This document shows, in pieces, positions 25,961 through 36,649 of a stretch of 64,000 bases of DNA. The translations under genes and the position numbers were made by a program. The DNA lies in the NCBI GenBank assembly GCA_002013415.1, contig MAEX01000004.1, positions 1 through 64,000 of the forward strand, written 5' to 3'. The notes under the pieces were generated by a model that saw nothing but the letters and a program-made list of their open reading frames with translations, was not told the DNA's origin and did not search any database. Each line of letters begins with the position of its first letter. Within the stretch, counting starts at the first letter, position 1. Origin of the DNA: Mycobacterium sp. D16Q14. GTDB lineage: Bacteria > Actinomycetota > Actinomycetes > Mycobacteriales > Mycobacteriaceae.

Positions 25961-27100
25961 TTACTCGGCGGGCAGGTCCAGAACCAGACGACCCTCACCG
26001 CGGGACACGCAGGTCAGGATCTGCCCCTCTTCCCGCTGGGATTCGGTCAGGATCTGGTCGCGATGGTCGGCCGTGCCCGCGAGCACATTCACCCTGCAGG
26101 TGCCGCAGAAACCCTGCTGGCATGAGTACGCCACGTGCGGCAGCCGTTTCTTGATGACGTCCAGCGCCGTGCGATCGGCGGGAACCTCGAGCACCGGCCC
26201 GCCGGGGCCCAGTTGCACCTCGAAGGGATGACCGTCCACCACGGGTGCGGCGGCAAACCGCTCGAAATGTAGTTCCACCGAGGGCATTTCGAGGAGACGC
26301 CGCTGTAGGACGGCAAGCATCGGCGCGGGGCCGCAGCAGTACACCGCGTCGTTCTCCCCCACCTCGGGCAGCAGATCGTCGGCGGTCGGTAGACCCGATT
26401 GATCGTCGGTCCGCACGATCACGCGATCGCCAAATCGCTTGAGCTCGTTCAGGAACGGGAGTGAATCGCGGTTCCGGCCGGTGTACACCATGGTCCATGG
26501 CTTTCCCAGCTGCTCGGCGAACGCGATCATGGACAGGATTGGCGTGATGCCGATGCCGCCAGCCACGAAGTGCAGCTTGCGCGGCCCGGGCTGGGTCATG
26601 GCCAGCGGGAACGCGTTGCGTGGTCCCAAGATGGATACCGTCGACCCGACGTTCAATACGTCGTGCACCTCGATGGAGCCACCCCCGCCTTCGGGGATGC
26701 GGCGCACGGCGATGCGGTAGTGGAAGGGGTCCGAGACGTCACCGCAGAGCGAGTACTGCCGCATGCGGCCCGACGGCAACAGCAGATCCAGGTGGGCACC
26801 AGGGTGCCACGGCGGCAGCCGCGCCCCGTCGGGCGCGGCCAAGACCAGACTCGCCACGTCCTGGTCCTTAGCCTCGATCCAGCGGTCCTTCACCACCAGC
26901 GTCAGCGTCCGGTCGACGTGATTCTCGGGTGGCTTCTTGAGGATCAGCAGGGCGCCGATGGCGCGGACCGCGACCGGGAACAGCACGGTGCCGAGCGCGA
27001 TCGTGGGTGAAACCGGCAGAGTGCCGTACAGCGTGGGCGGCAGCGACGGCCGCTTGCGCTGGGGAGTGGGCTGCGGTGTGCGGCGAAAGCGATCGAACAT
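25961..27100 (-). CDS. PDR/VanB-family ferredoxin reductase with 2Fe-2S domain
   Basis: A protein of about 379 residues that moves electrons from NAD(P)H through flavin to a 2Fe-2S cluster. After a basic N-terminus and one hydrophobic stretch come the flavin motif (RQYSLCGD), the nucleotide motif (GGIGITPILSM, then CCGPAPML), and a C-terminal plant-type ferredoxin domain (CQQGFCGTC with a later C in LTCVSRG). The start ATG at 27100 shares one base with the stop of the metal-dependent hydrolase gene (TGATG), so the two are translationally coupled. It is a plausible electron donor for that di-iron-like partner. The hydrophobic stretch suggests membrane association. Confidence 0.9.
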   Translation of the reverse strand: MFDRFRRTPQPTPQRKRPSLPPTLYGTLPVSPTIALGTVLFPVAVRAIGALLILKKPPENHVDRTLTLVVKDRWIEAKDQDVASLVLAAPDGARLPPWHPGAHLDLLLPSGRMRQYSLCGDVSDPFHYRIAVRRIPEGGGGSIEVHDVLNVGSTVSILGPRNAFPLAMTQPGPRKLHFVAGGIGITPILSMIAFAEQLGKPWTMVYTGRNRDSLPFLNELKRFGDRVIVRTDDQSGLPTADDLLPEVGENDAVYCCGPAPMLAVLQRRLLEMPSVELHFERFAAAPVVDGHPFEVQLGPGGPVLEVPADRTALDVIKKRLPHVAYSCQQGFCGTCRVNVLAGTADHRDQILTESQREEGQILTCVSRGEGRLVLDLPAE

Positions 27101-28017
27101 CAGTAGCCGGCCGCGGCCTTCGCGGCGGGTGACGTACTCAGGTATGCCACCGCCTGTGCCGTGCTGCCCACCTGGTCGGGGGAGAAGCCCGGACGCATGA
27201 ACTCCATGGCCGACTTGGCCAGCTCTCGCCACCGCAGGAACGCTCCCCGCTTCATGGCCTTGTTCATCTGCCGCAGCACGCCGAAGACGCCATAGTTGGG
27301 CAGCGACGGGTCCTGCCGCACCAAGAACTTGGTGTAACGCAGCATCACTCCGACGAGCAGCAGGGTGGCCAGCACGAAGGTCAGTATCATGTGCCCGCGA
27401 CGGATCTGGAAGTACCGGGCGACGTCGTATGCGACGCTGCGGTGCTCGACCTCCTCGGCGCCATGCCAGCGGAACAGGTCCACCATCTCCGCGTCGGCGT
27501 TGAACTTCTCGAAGGGGTGGTTCAGCACCCAGTCGCCAAGCACGGCGGTGAAGTGTTCGATACCCGCGATGAGCGCCAGCTTCTCCACCATCACCCGGTA
27601 GCGGAGCTTCTCGCTGCGCAGCTCGTTGGTGCGCTCCAGCATGTGGGTGATGTACTCGATCTGGGTGATCGCGGGCGCGATGTTGATCCCGTTCTTCTCC
27701 AGGAAGTCGCCCAGCACCTTGCTGTGGGTCTCGGCGTGCACGGCCTCCTGACCCATGAATCCGATCATCGCTTCCCGGATTTTGTCGTCCTTCACGTACG
27801 GCAGCGCACGGGTGAAGGTGTCTACGAAGGCGCGTTCTCCTTCCGGCAGAAGCAGATTGAAGGCGGAAATGAAGTGCGAGACGATGGGCTCATTGGGAAT
27901 CCAGTGCAGCGGGGTGTGGCTCGTGTCGAACTGGACATTGCGCGGCCGCAGCACGACCTCGCCGGGCTCGGTCGGTACGACGTGCAGGCCAGTGGCCTCA
28001 GTTGTATTGCGCGCCAT
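27100..28017 (-). CDS. Metal-dependent hydrolase / di-iron-like protein (PF10118)
   Basis: A 305-residue helical protein of the PF10118 family. Repeated acidic-His pairs spaced like a ferritin-type metal site are visible: GQEAVHAETH, AGIEHFTAVL, and GAEEVEHRSVAYD. One hydrophobic stretch (MILTFVLATLLLVGVML) lies near residue 215. The formal name is hydrolase, but the ligand pattern and the coupled ferredoxin reductase make an oxygen-activating di-iron oxidase attractive; that is inference. It lies between an SDR and the reductase in a tight operon (9-base gap and 1-base overlap). Confidence 0.85.
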   Translation of the reverse strand: MARNTTEATGLHVVPTEPGEVVLRPRNVQFDTSHTPLHWIPNEPIVSHFISAFNLLLPEGERAFVDTFTRALPYVKDDKIREAMIGFMGQEAVHAETHSKVLGDFLEKNGINIAPAITQIEYITHMLERTNELRSEKLRYRVMVEKLALIAGIEHFTAVLGDWVLNHPFEKFNADAEMVDLFRWHGAEEVEHRSVAYDVARYFQIRRGHMILTFVLATLLLVGVMLRYTKFLVRQDPSLPNYGVFGVLRQMNKAMKRGAFLRWRELAKSAMEFMRPGFSPDQVGSTAQAVAYLSTSPAAKAAAGY

Positions 28018-28026
28018 GATGCCCTC

Positions 28027-28863
28027 CTATTTGTTGAGCTTGTTGCCAAGGTTGCCCCAGAAGAACCGGTTCAGCGCTGGGGCCAGGCGGCTGAGGTGGT
28101 ACTGCACATGTGCTTCCGGGGTGACCGGGACGACCGACTTGCCCTTGGTGACGGCGTTGACGATCTCCCTGGCCACCTTCTCGGGGCCGTATCCGCGCTT
28201 GGCGTACAGCCCAGCACCCTGCTGCTGACGATGCGCTTCGTCTTCGGGCGACAGGCCCGAAAACTGGGTGGTACGAATGATGTTCGTGTTGACGATGCCC
28301 GGGCAGATGGTGCTGACCTTGACCTTGTCGCGGCCGAGCTCGCCACGCAGCACGTCGGAGAACATGAACACAGCCGCCTTGCTGGTTGCGTAGGCGCCCA
28401 TCTCGGGGATCGGCGTGTACGCGGCGGCACTGGAGATGTTGACGATATGGCCGCTCTTGCGCTCGGCCATCCGCGGCCCGAAGGCGCGGCAGCCGTAGAC
28501 GACTCCGCCCAAGTTGATGTTGAGCACTCGCTGAAAGTCCGCGGACGGGGTGTCGAAGAATCGACCGGCCTGGCCGATGCCGGCATTGTTGATCAGGACA
28601 TCCGGCACGCCGTGGGCGGTGCACACCTCGTCGGCGAAGGCGGTGACGGCGCTCTCGTCGGCGACATCCAGGGCATAGGGGTAGGCGGTGCTGCCCAGCT
28701 TTTCGACGAGCCCGACCGTCTCATGGGCGGTGTCGAGGTTGATGTCGGCGACGACGACGCGGGCGCCCTGGCGGGCGAAGGCCAGTGCCGTTTCGCGGCC
28801 AATACCGCTTCCGCCACCGGTCACCACCACCAGGCTGTTGCGCTGGGCACTGCCGGATGTCAT
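28027..28863 (-). CDS. Short-chain dehydrogenase/reductase
   Basis: A 278-residue classical SDR with the cofactor motif TGGGSGIG, NNAGIG, the catalytic Ser (NISSAAA) and the Tyr-Lys pair YATSK. The DINLD after the second strand indicates NAD(H) preference. Residues 235-278 form a C-terminal extension (QYHLSRLAPALNRFFWG) that is amphipathic and may touch membrane or substrate. It is the first gene of an operon with the PF10118 protein and the ferredoxin reductase. The three may oxidise and then dehydrogenate a lipid-like substrate. Confidence 0.9.
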   Translation of the reverse strand: MTSGSAQRNSLVVVTGGGSGIGRETALAFARQGARVVVADINLDTAHETVGLVEKLGSTAYPYALDVADESAVTAFADEVCTAHGVPDVLINNAGIGQAGRFFDTPSADFQRVLNINLGGVVYGCRAFGPRMAERKSGHIVNISSAAAYTPIPEMGAYATSKAAVFMFSDVLRGELGRDKVKVSTICPGIVNTNIIRTTQFSGLSPEDEAHRQQQGAGLYAKRGYGPEKVAREIVNAVTKGKSVVPVTPEAHVQYHLSRLAPALNRFFWGNLGNKLNK

Positions 28864-29321
28864 GCATCCTCCAAATCCTGCGCACCGCTGCGCTTACGTG
28901 ATGGAGGAGATTGTAATCACTGCGGGTGTACAGAAAAAGGCGTGATGCTCAATACGGGGTTCACCGGGGTTTGTCGAGGAAACAGGCGTTGACCTACGCG
29001 TTGAGAGAATGACGCTACGACGTGTCGCGCCATCTAACCACCCGAGTTGGCGTCTACCGGGGTTCCTGGCATATCGTTTTGATTACTTGTCGCGTCGGGG
29101 CACGAGATCCGCTGGTCAAAGGTGTCCGGTGGGTGCCTCATCGTCACCGCGAGCACACCCAGCAGACGGCCGAGAAGGACGCTACGGACAAGGGCCAACG
29201 GGCCAGCCCCGGGGTTTTGAGCACCACCCCGTGCCGGTCTGTGGGGCACCTTCGAGGAGGGCATTGACGGGTGCATACAGCCTATGCACCTAGGGAGGCC
29301 CTGGAGACGAGACGAGCAGCC
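28864..29321 (+). promoter_or_regulatory. Promoter and long leader of gltBD
   Basis: This gene-free stretch separates the minus-strand SDR operon from gltB. TTGGCG (29047-29052) and CATATC (29070-29075), 17 bases apart, are the best sigma-A-like promoter I can see for gltB, giving a leader of about 240 bases. Near its end is the perfect hairpin 29270-29277/29283-29290 (GGTGCATA and TATGCACC). The leader also holds several short GC-rich inverted segments. The open frame at 29022-29267 within it shows no family resemblance. Confidence 0.4.
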
Positions 29322-32300
29322 ATGCCACACCCCGCGACCGGGCTCTATAACCCGGCCTACGAGCACGATGCGTGCGGTGTCGCCATGGTCGTGGATATGC
29401 ACGGCCGGCGCAGCCGCGACATCGTGGACAAGGCCATCACCGCACTGCTGAACTTGGAGCACCGTGGTGCCGCGGGAGCCGAGCCGAACAGCGGTGACGG
29501 CGCCGGAATCATGCTGCAGATCCCGGACAAGTTCTTCCGCGCCGTTGTGGAGTTCGAGTTGCCCGCCGAGGGCAGCTACGCCTCCGGAATCGCCTTTCTG
29601 CCCCAGGGGTCCAAGGACGCCGCCAACGCGTGCGAAGCCGTCGAGAAGATCGTCGAGGCAGAAGGTTTGACGGTTCTGGGTTGGCGTGAGGTTCCTCACG
29701 ACGACTCATCGCTGGGTGCCCTCGCCCGCGACGCCATGCCGGCCTTCCGGCAGCTGTTCATCTCCGGCGCCTCGGGCATCGATCTGGAACGGCGCGTCTA
29801 CGTGGTACGCAAGCGCATCGAGCACGAGCTGGGTAACCAGGGTTCCGGCCGGGGCAGCCTCGGCGAGGAGACCGTCTATTTCCCAAGCCTTTCCGGTCGC
29901 ACCTTTGTGTACAAGGGCATGCTGACCACCCCGCAGCTGCGGGCGTTCTACCTCGATCTGCAGGACGAGCGGGTCGAGAGCGCGCTGGGCATCGTGCACT
30001 CGCGTTTCTCCACCAACACCTTCCCGTCTTGGCCGCTCGCCCATCCCTATCGCCGGGTGGCGCACAACGGTGAGATCAACACCGTCGCAGGCAACGAGAA
30101 CTGGATGCGGGCCCGTGAGGCGCTCATCAAGACCGACGTTTTCGGTGATCCGGCTCAGCTCGACAAGATCTTCCCGATCTGTACGCGCGGTGCCTCGGAC
30201 ACGGCGCGGTTCGACGAGGCACTGGAGTTGCTGCACCTGGGTGGCCGCCCCTTGCACCACGCGGTGCTGATGATGATTCCCGAGGCGTGGGAACGGCACG
30301 AGTCCATGGACCCGCAGCGGCGCGCCTTCTACGAGTACCACGCCTCTCTCATGGAGCCCTGGGACGGACCGGCCTCGGTCTGCTTTACCGACGGCACCAT
30401 CGTGGGCGCCGTGCTCGATCGCAACGGCCTACGGCCGGGCCGTGTTTGGGTGACCACCGACGGACTCGTCGTGATGGCTTCCGAGGCGGGCGTGCTCGAT
30501 CTGGACCCGTCCACCGTGGTGCAGCGCACTCGCCTGCAGCCCGGCCGCATGTTTCTGGTGGACACCACCCAGGGCCGCATCATCTCCGATGAAGAGGTCA
30601 AGGCGGAGCTCGCCGCGGCAGAGCCGTACCAGCAGTGGATCGATGAAGGTCTGGTGCGCATGGAGCAGCTGCCGGACCGTCCGCACCAGCACATGCCGCA
30701 CGACCGGATCGTGTTGCGCCAGCAGGTATTTGGCTACACATACGAGGAGATCAACCTCCTGGTCGCGCCGATGGCCCGCACTGGTGCCGAGGCCCTCGGG
30801 TCGATGGGCACCGACACCCCGATCGCCGTGCTGTCCAACCGTTCCCGGATGTTGTTCGACTACTTCCAGCAGCTTTTCGCACAGGTCACCAACCCGCCGC
30901 TGGATGCCATTCGCGAGGAGGTCGTCACCAGTCTCGGCGGTGTAATCGGCCCCGAGGGCGATCTGCTGCACCCGACCGCTGAGTCGTGCCACCAGATTCT
31001 GCTGCCGCAGCCGGTGCTGCACAACGACGAGCTGGACAAGCTCATCCACCTTGACCCGCTGGATGAGGTCAACGGTCGGCCGCATGGGTTCTCCAGCCGC
31101 GTGATCCGCTGCCTGTACCCCGTCGCCGAGGGGGGTGCCGGGTTGCGGACCGCGCTCGAGTCGGTGCGTGCGGAGGTTTCCGCCGCTATCGCCGCCGGCG
31201 CACAGGTCATCGTCCTGTCCGACCGCGAGTCGGACGACCAGATGGCGCCCATCCCTTCGCTTCTGGCTGTTGCGGCGGTGCATCACCACCTCGTTCGCGA
31301 ACGGTCTCGCACGAAGGTCGGCCTCGTCGTCGAGGCCGGGGACGCCCGCGAGGTCCACCATGTGGCGGCGCTGGTCGGTTTCGGCGCGGCTGCCGTCAAC
31401 CCCTACATGGCTTTCGAGTCCATCGAGGATCTGATTGACCGCGGCATGATCTCGGGGGTGGAGCGCGACAAGGCGATCCGCAACTACATCAAGGCCGCGG
31501 GCAAGGGCGTGCTCAAGGTCATGTCCAAGATGGGCATCTCCACGCTGGCCTCCTACACGGGTGCCCAGCTGTTCCAGGCCATCGGCCTGTCGCAGGAGCT
31601 TCTGAGCGAGTACTTCATCGGATTGTCTTGCCCCACAGGCGGTATTGGCCTGGACGAGATCGCTGCCGATGTTGCCTCGCGCCACCACCTGGCCTTCCTG
31701 GAGCGCCCCGCAGAATGGGCGCACCGGGAACTGGAGGTCGGCGGCGAGTATCAGTGGCGCCGCGAGGGTGAGTATCACCTGTTCAACCCCGACACCGTTT
31801 TCAAGCTGCAGCACTCCACCCGGACCGGCCAGTACTCGATCTTCAAGGAGTACACCGCCCTGGTCGACGACCAGAGCGAGCGGATGGCCTCCCTGCGCGG
31901 TCTGCTGAAGTTCAAGACCCCCGAAGAGAGCGGGCGCCCGTCGATTTCCATCGACGAGGTGGAGCCCGCCAGCGAGATCGTCAAGCGCTTCTCGACCGGT
32001 GCGATGAGCTTCGGCTCCATCTCCGCCGAGGCACACGAGACCCTGGCAATCGCCATGAACCGACTGGGCGGCCGGTCGAACTCCGGTGAGGGCGGCGAGG
32101 ATCCGCGACGGTTCACCCCCGACGAGAACGGCGACTGGCGGCGCAGTGCGGTCAAACAGGTGGCCTCCGGCCGGTTCGGTGTCACCTCGCACTACCTGAG
32201 CAACTGCACCGATATCCAGATCAAGATGGCGCAGGGCGCCAAGCCAGGTGAGGGCGGCCAGTTGCCCGCGCACAAGGTGTACCCATGGGTTGCTGAAGTG

Positions 32301-33914
32301 CGGCACTCGACACCCGGCGTGGGACTCATCTCCCCGCCGCCGCATCACGACATTTACTCGATCGAGGATCTGGCACAGCTGATCCATGACCTGAAGAACG
32401 CCAACCCGCAGGCGCGTATCCACGTGAAGCTGGTGTCGGAGAATGGTGTGGGCACGGTCGCCACGGGCGTTTCGAAGGCCCACGCCGACGTGGTGCTCAT
32501 CTCCGGGCACGACGGTGGAACGGGCGCCACCCCGCTGACCTCCATGAAGCACGCCGGTGCGCCGTGGGAGCTGGGGCTGGCCGAGACACAGCAGACGCTG
32601 TTGCTCAACGGTCTTCGTGACCGCATCGTCGTGCAGGTCGATGGTCAGCTCAAGACCGGCCGCGACGTGATGATCGCCATGCTGCTCGGCGGCGAAGAAT
32701 TCGGTTTCGCGACGGCTCCCCTGGTGGTCTCGGGCTGCATCATGATGCGTGTCTGCCACCTGGACACCTGCCCGGTGGGTGTGGCTACCCAGAACCCCGT
32801 GCTGCGCGAGCGTTTCAACGGCAAGCCGGAGTTCGTGGAGAACTTCTTCCTGTTCATCGCCGAGGAAGTGCGGGAGCTGATGGCGGAGCTCGGTTTCCGC
32901 ACCGTCAACGAGGCGGTGGGCCAGGTCGCCGCGCTGGACACCGAAAAGGCCATTGCGCACTGGAAGGCCAGCAAGATCGACCTGACGCCGGTGCTGACGG
33001 AGCCGGAGTCGGCGTTCATGAACCAGGATCTGTACTGCAGTGGTTCGCAAGACCACGGCCTGGAGAAGGCGCTGGACCAGCAGCTGATCGTGATGAGCCG
33101 CGAGGCGCTCGATCGCGCTACCCCGGTGAAGTTCGAGACGCTGATCACCAACGTCAACCGGACCGTGGGCACCATGCTTGGTCACGAGGTCACCAAGGTC
33201 TACGGCGGCGAGGGCCTCCCGGACGACACCATCGACATCACCTTCACCGGCTCGGCGGGTAACAGCTTTGGCGCGTTCGTCCCGCGGGGCATCACGCTGC
33301 GGTTGTTCGGCGATGCCAACGACTACGTGGGCAAGGGCCTGTCTGGCGGACACATTGCGGTGCGGCCCTCGCGTGAGGCACCGGCCGACTTCGAGGCCGA
33401 GAAGAACATCATCGGCGGAAACGTCATCCTGTTCGGCGCCACCAGCGGTGAGGCCTTCCTCAACGGCCTCGTGGGAGAGCGGTTCGCGGTGCGTAACTCG
33501 GGTGCATCCGCTGTCGTCGAGGGTGTGGGCGATCACGGGTGCGAGTACATGACCGGTGGCACCGTCGTGGTGCTCGGCCCGACCGGGCGCAACTTCGCCG
33601 CGGGTATGTCGGGTGGGGTGGCGTACGTGTACGACCCGGCCAAGCAGCTGGTGGACAACCTCAACGATGAGATGGTCGATGTGGACGCGTTGGACCCTGA
33701 CGATGAGCAGGTGCTGCGCAGTCTGATCGAAAAGCATGTGGCGGCGACCGACTCTCCTGTCGGACAACGCATTCTGGCCGACTGGAGCGGCCAAAGCGAC
33801 TCCTTCGTCAAGGTGATGCCCCGCGACTACCGTCGCGTGCTCGAGGCCATCGCCGACGCGGAGCTGACCGGAGGCGATGTGAACGAGGCGATCATGGCGG
33901 CAGCTCGTGGGTGA
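29322..33914 (+). CDS. gltB: Glutamate synthase, large subunit
   Basis: A 1530-residue enzyme that makes two glutamates from glutamine and 2-oxoglutarate. The order is: class II glutamine amidotransferase, whose catalytic Cys is C18 (HDACGVAM) and becomes N-terminal after removal of a short propeptide; the central domain; the FMN-binding synthase domain; and the C-terminal beta-helix ([23 protein letters not shown]). The 3Fe-4S Cys are in [12 protein letters not shown]. It closely matches M. tuberculosis GltB (Rv3859c), including the NPA(Y/F)EHD start, so I prefer ATG 29322 over the GTG at 29271. It is cotranscribed with gltD, which it overlaps by eight bases. Confidence 0.97.
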   Translation: MPHPATGLYNPAYEHDACGVAMVVDMHGRRSRDIVDKAITALLNLEHRGAAGAEPNSGDGAGIMLQIPDKFFRAVVEFELPAEGSYASGIAFLPQGSKDAANACEAVEKIVEAEGLTVLGWREVPHDDSSLGALARDAMPAFRQLFISGASGIDLERRVYVVRKRIEHELGNQGSGRGSLGEETVYFPSLSGRTFVYKGMLTTPQLRAFYLDLQDERVESALGIVHSRFSTNTFPSWPLAHPYRRVAHNGEINTVAGNENWMRAREALIKTDVFGDPAQLDKIFPICTRGASDTARFDEALELLHLGGRPLHHAVLMMIPEAWERHESMDPQRRAFYEYHASLMEPWDGPASVCFTDGTIVGAVLDRNGLRPGRVWVTTDGLVVMASEAGVLDLDPSTVVQRTRLQPGRMFLVDTTQGRIISDEEVKAELAAAEPYQQWIDEGLVRMEQLPDRPHQHMPHDRIVLRQQVFGYTYEEINLLVAPMARTGAEALGSMGTDTPIAVLSNRSRMLFDYFQQLFAQVTNPPLDAIREEVVTSLGGVIGPEGDLLHPTAESCHQILLPQPVLHNDELDKLIHLDPLDEVNGRPHGFSSRVIRCLYPVAEGGAGLRTALESVRAEVSAAIAAGAQVIVLSDRESDDQMAPIPSLLAVAAVHHHLVRERSRTKVGLVVEAGDAREVHHVAALVGFGAAAVNPYMAFESIEDLIDRGMISGVERDKAIRNYIKAAGKGVLKVMSKMGISTLASYTGAQLFQAIGLSQELLSEYFIGLSCPTGGIGLDEIAADVASRHHLAFLERPAEWAHRELEVGGEYQWRREGEYHLFNPDTVFKLQHSTRTGQYSIFKEYTALVDDQSERMASLRGLLKFKTPEESGRPSISIDEVEPASEIVKRFSTGAMSFGSISAEAHETLAIAMNRLGGRSNSGEGGEDPRRFTPDENGDWRRSAVKQVASGRFGVTSHYLSNCTDIQIKMAQGAKPGEGGQLPAHKVYPWVAEVRHSTPGVGLISPPPHHDIYSIEDLAQLIHDLKNANPQARIHVKLVSENGVGTVATGVSKAHADVVLISGHDGGTGATPLTSMKHAGAPWELGLAETQQTLLLNGLRDRIVVQVDGQLKTGRDVMIAMLLGGEEFGFATAPLVVSGCIMMRVCHLDTCPVGVATQNPVLRERFNGKPEFVENFFLFIAEEVRELMAELGFRTVNEAVGQVAALDTEKAIAHWKASKIDLTPVLTEPESAFMNQDLYCSGSQDHGLEKALDQQLIVMSREALDRATPVKFETLITNVNRTVGTMLGHEVTKVYGGEGLPDDTIDITFTGSAGNSFGAFVPRGITLRLFGDANDYVGKGLSGGHIAVRPSREAPADFEAEKNIIGGNVILFGATSGEAFLNGLVGERFAVRNSGASAVVEGVGDHGCEYMTGGTVVVLGPTGRNFAAGMSGGVAYVYDPAKQLVDNLNDEMVDVDALDPDDEQVLRSLIEKHVAATDSPVGQRILADWSGQSDSFVKVMPRDYRRVLEAIADAELTGGDVNEAIMAAARG

Positions 33915-35373
33915 CCCAAGCGGCTTTCTGACCCACACCACCCGCGAACTGCCGAAGCGGCGTCCTGTGCCGCTGCGGTTGCTCGACTGGAAAGAGGTCT
34001 ACGAAGACTTCGAGCACACGACCCTGCAGACGCAGGCGTCGCGCTGCATGGACTGTGGAATCCCGTTCTGCCACAAGGGCTGCCCGCTGGGCAACTTGAT
34101 TCCCGAGTGGAACGACATGGTGTACCGCGGGAACTGGCGCGAGGCCATCGAGCGGCTGCACGCGACCAACAACTTTCCCGAGTTCACCGGTCGGCTCTGC
34201 CCCGCGCCATGTGAGGCATCGTGTGTGCTGGGCATCAACCAGGATCCGGTGACCATCAAGCAGGTCGAGGTCGAGCTGATCGACAACGCCTTCGAGAACG
34301 ACTGGGTCAGGCCCATTCCGTCCGAGGTGAAGACCGGCAAGAAGGTTGCCGTCGTGGGTTCGGGCCCGGCCGGATTGGCTGCGGCCCAGCAGCTCACCCG
34401 CGCCGGACACGATGTCACCGTGTACGAGCGGGCCGACCGCATCGGCGGTCTGCTGCGGTACGGCATTCCCGAGTTCAAGATGGAAAAGCGCCACATCGAC
34501 CGGCGCCTGGATCAGATGCGGGCCGAGGGCACGGTTTTCGAGGCCGGCGTGAACGTCGGAGTTGATGTAACAGCGGATGACCTCCGCTCGAACTTCGATG
34601 CGGTGGTGCTCGCGGGCGGGGCGACTGCCTGGCGCGACCTGCCAGTTCCGGGCCGTGAGCTCGAGGGCATCTATCAGGCCATGGAATACCTGCCGTGGGC
34701 CAACAAGGTGCAGCTGGGCGATGATGTCCTGGACGAGAACGGCCAGCCCCCCGTCACCGCAAAGGGTAAGCGCGTCATCATCATTGGTGGCGGCGATACC
34801 GGGGCTGACTGCCTGGGCACCGCCCACCGCCAGGGTGCAGCGAGCGTCCAGCAGTTCGAGATCATGCCCAGGCCGCCGGAGATCCGTTCCGAGCGCGACC
34901 CGTGGCCCACCTACCCGACGCTGTTCCGGGTGGCCTCCGCCCACGAAGAGGGCGGCGAGCGGATCTACGCCGTCAACACCGAACGGTTCCTCGGTGAAGA
35001 CGGCAAGGTGACCGGTCTGCGCGCCCACGAGGTTGTCTTCAACGCCGGCAAGTTCGAGAAGGTCGAGGGCTCGGACTTCGAGCTCGAGGCCGACATCGTC
35101 TTCCTCGCAATGGGATTCGTAGGGCCGGAGAAGCCTGGCCTGCTGGAGAGCCTGGGTGTGGAATTCACCGAGCGTGGCAACGTGGCGCGCGATGGCGCGT
35201 ACGCGACGTCCGTTGACGGCGTGTTCGTGGCGGGTGACATGGGCCGTGGCCAGTCGCTGATTGTGTGGGCGATTGCCGAAGGCCGCTCCGCGGCCGCCGC
35301 GGTGGACACCTACCTGACCGGTGAGACGGCGCTGCCCGCGCCCATCAAGCCGACCGCCGCGCCGCAGCGCTGA
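33907..35373 (+). CDS. gltD: Glutamate synthase, small subunit
   Basis: A 488-residue partner that feeds electrons from NADPH to GltB. Two Cys clusters for 4Fe-4S centres ([14 protein letters not shown], and CPAPCEASC) open the protein. FAD (GSGPAGLAA) and NADPH (GGGDTGAD) binding folds follow, with the closing [14 protein letters not shown]. It starts at GTG 33907 within the end of gltB, so the two subunits are made in step. Full length, no anomalies. Confidence 0.97.
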   Translation: MGDPSGFLTHTTRELPKRRPVPLRLLDWKEVYEDFEHTTLQTQASRCMDCGIPFCHKGCPLGNLIPEWNDMVYRGNWREAIERLHATNNFPEFTGRLCPAPCEASCVLGINQDPVTIKQVEVELIDNAFENDWVRPIPSEVKTGKKVAVVGSGPAGLAAAQQLTRAGHDVTVYERADRIGGLLRYGIPEFKMEKRHIDRRLDQMRAEGTVFEAGVNVGVDVTADDLRSNFDAVVLAGGATAWRDLPVPGRELEGIYQAMEYLPWANKVQLGDDVLDENGQPPVTAKGKRVIIIGGGDTGADCLGTAHRQGAASVQQFEIMPRPPEIRSERDPWPTYPTLFRVASAHEEGGERIYAVNTERFLGEDGKVTGLRAHEVVFNAGKFEKVEGSDFELEADIVFLAMGFVGPEKPGLLESLGVEFTERGNVARDGAYATSVDGVFVAGDMGRGQSLIVWAIAEGRSAAAAVDTYLTGETALPAPIKPTAAPQR

Positions 35374-35540
35374 GACGCGGGACTGTTGCCAGGCCCGACA
35401 CAGCATCGGTAGCTCCGGAAAGCTTCACTCCGTGTTGGGCGACATGTTTGCCTAACACCGGTGAGGCACGTGATCTAGGCCGGGATTTGCGGTATGCTAC
35501 TGACCGGTTCTGAAAGCTTGCCGACGCAGGAGATGTTCTC

Positions 35541-35681
35541 GTGCCCAACACGCCCGTTACGAAGACATGGGTTGGCCGAATTGCCTGGTCACTGCTCCGT
35601 CATCCCATGAAAAGCCACAGTTTCCCCGCGAAGAACGAGCGGCTCATCACTCCCGAAGAGGCCATGCGCTTCAGTCACTGA
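35541..35681 (+). CDS. Probable 46-residue basic protein
   Basis: A short frame runs from GTG 35541 to TGA 35679-35681. It has AGGAG about nine bases before the start and a TATGCT -10-like box at 35493-35498. The product contains 8 Arg/Lys and 4 His, with one short hydrophobic patch (GRIAWSLL) and the ending ITPEEAMRFSH. No domain is recognised. It is the only good candidate in the 433 bases between gltD and the map gene, and the good ribosome binding site is the main reason to call it. The rest of the gap shows nothing further. Confidence 0.5.
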   Translation: MPNTPVTKTWVGRIAWSLLRHPMKSHSFPAKNERLITPEEAMRFSH

Positions 35682-35806
35682 GCGTTGCTCACGGTGACCG
35701 CGCAGCGTGTCGGATCGCGGACACGCCTGCCGCTCACGATCGTTATAGACCTGTAACCAGTCCGGGTTGGAGGCGGTAGCGGATCGTGTGCCGTAGCCGA
35801 TCCCCT

Positions 35807-36574
35807 CTAGTCCCGTAACGTCAATACCTGCGGCCCGTCCTCGGTGATGGCGATGGTGTGCTCGGAATGCGCGCCCCGGGAGCCGTCGGCCATCCGGAGC
35901 GTCCACCCGTCCGGATCCACGGTGAGCCGATGGGTTCCGCGTCCGAACCACGGCTCCAATGCCAGGGTGAGGCCGGGTTCCAGCTTCAACCCGCGGCCGG
36001 CGGTCCCCTTGTTCGGGACGTGGGGATCTTCGTGCATGGTCCGGCCCAGGCCGTGTCCGCCGAAGTCCGTGTTGATTCGGTATTTGGCCCCCTCGGCCAC
36101 CGTGGCCACCGCCGCCGAGATGTCGCCAAGCCGGTTGCCCGGTTGAGCAGCCGCGATGGCCGCATCCAGGGCGGCGCGGGTGGTGTCGATGAGCCGCACG
36201 TCCTCGGGATCTGCGGTGCCGACGACGACGCTCACCGCGGAGTCGGCCACCCAGCCGTCGATGCTCACCGCGAAGTCCATGCTCAGCAGATCACCATCAG
36301 CCAGCACGTAATCATGCGGAAGCCCGTGCAGCACTGCGTCATTCACCGACAGACAGATGACATTGCGGAACGGTCCACGCCCGAAGGAAGGGGAGTAGTC
36401 CCAGTAGCAGGACACTGCGCCGCGTTCGGTGACCATCTCACGGGCGCGGTGCTCCAGGTCGAGCAGATTAACGCCGGGTGCCGCGATCGCCGACAGTTCG
36501 GAGAGCACCGCGGCCACGAACCCGCCGGTCACCCGCATGCGCGCGATCTCCGCGGGCGATTTCAATTCGATCAC
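35807..36574 (-). CDS. map: Methionine aminopeptidase, type I
   Basis: An enzyme of about 255 residues that removes the first Met from nascent proteins. The five metal ligands are in order: two Asp (SMDFAVSIDGWVADSAV), His (GHGLGRTMHE), Glu (LALEPWF) and Glu (SEHTIAI). There is no N-terminal extension. The start is GTG 36574, because AGGAGG lies five bases before it; the GTG six bases upstream would overlap that site. It is divergent from a small XRE gene across twin palindromes, so it is probably a regulated extra copy and not the housekeeping one near rpsM. That last point is inference. Confidence 0.92.
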   Translation of the reverse strand: MIELKSPAEIARMRVTGGFVAAVLSELSAIAAPGVNLLDLEHRAREMVTERGAVSCYWDYSPSFGRGPFRNVICLSVNDAVLHGLPHDYVLADGDLLSMDFAVSIDGWVADSAVSVVVGTADPEDVRLIDTTRAALDAAIAAAQPGNRLGDISAAVATVAEGAKYRINTDFGGHGLGRTMHEDPHVPNKGTAGRGLKLEPGLTLALEPWFGRGTHRLTVDPDGWTLRMADGSRGAHSEHTIAITEDGPQVLTLRD

Positions 36575-36589
36575 GCACACCTCCTGGAC

Positions 36590-36603
36590 GGTATTTAAAT
36601 ACC
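36590..36603. promoter_or_regulatory. Palindrome 1, GGTATTTAAATACC
   Basis: A perfect 14-base palindrome in the 75-base gap between the divergent map and XRE genes, just upstream of the map ribosome binding site. The same core occurs at 36616-36633, with centres 28 bases apart. The AT-rich centre could also provide the map -10 region. Confidence 0.8.
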
Positions 36604-36615
36604 ACCTTAGGGCTT

Positions 36616-36633
36616 TTGGTATTTAAATACCAA
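36616..36633. promoter_or_regulatory. Palindrome 2, 18-bp operator
   Basis: A perfect 18-base palindrome with the core GGTATTTAAATACC identical to that at 36590-36603. TTGGTA at its left edge could be the -35 box for the XRE gene, with TAGAGT (36637-36642) as -10, which would give a leaderless transcript from ATG 36650. The XRE protein is the natural candidate to bind both sites. Confidence 0.8.
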
Positions 36634-36649
36634 GACTAGAGTCGGCGGC

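Noticed and set aside
29022-29267. Open frame of 81 codons in the gltB leader
   Set aside because: No ribosome binding site or similarity. It could be a leader peptide, but it is too long and carries no run of a regulatory amino acid.
30429-33941. 1170-codon open frame on the minus strand opposite gltB
   Set aside because: It mirrors gltB along its whole length, shows no family features, and is explained by the third-base GC bias of the real gene.
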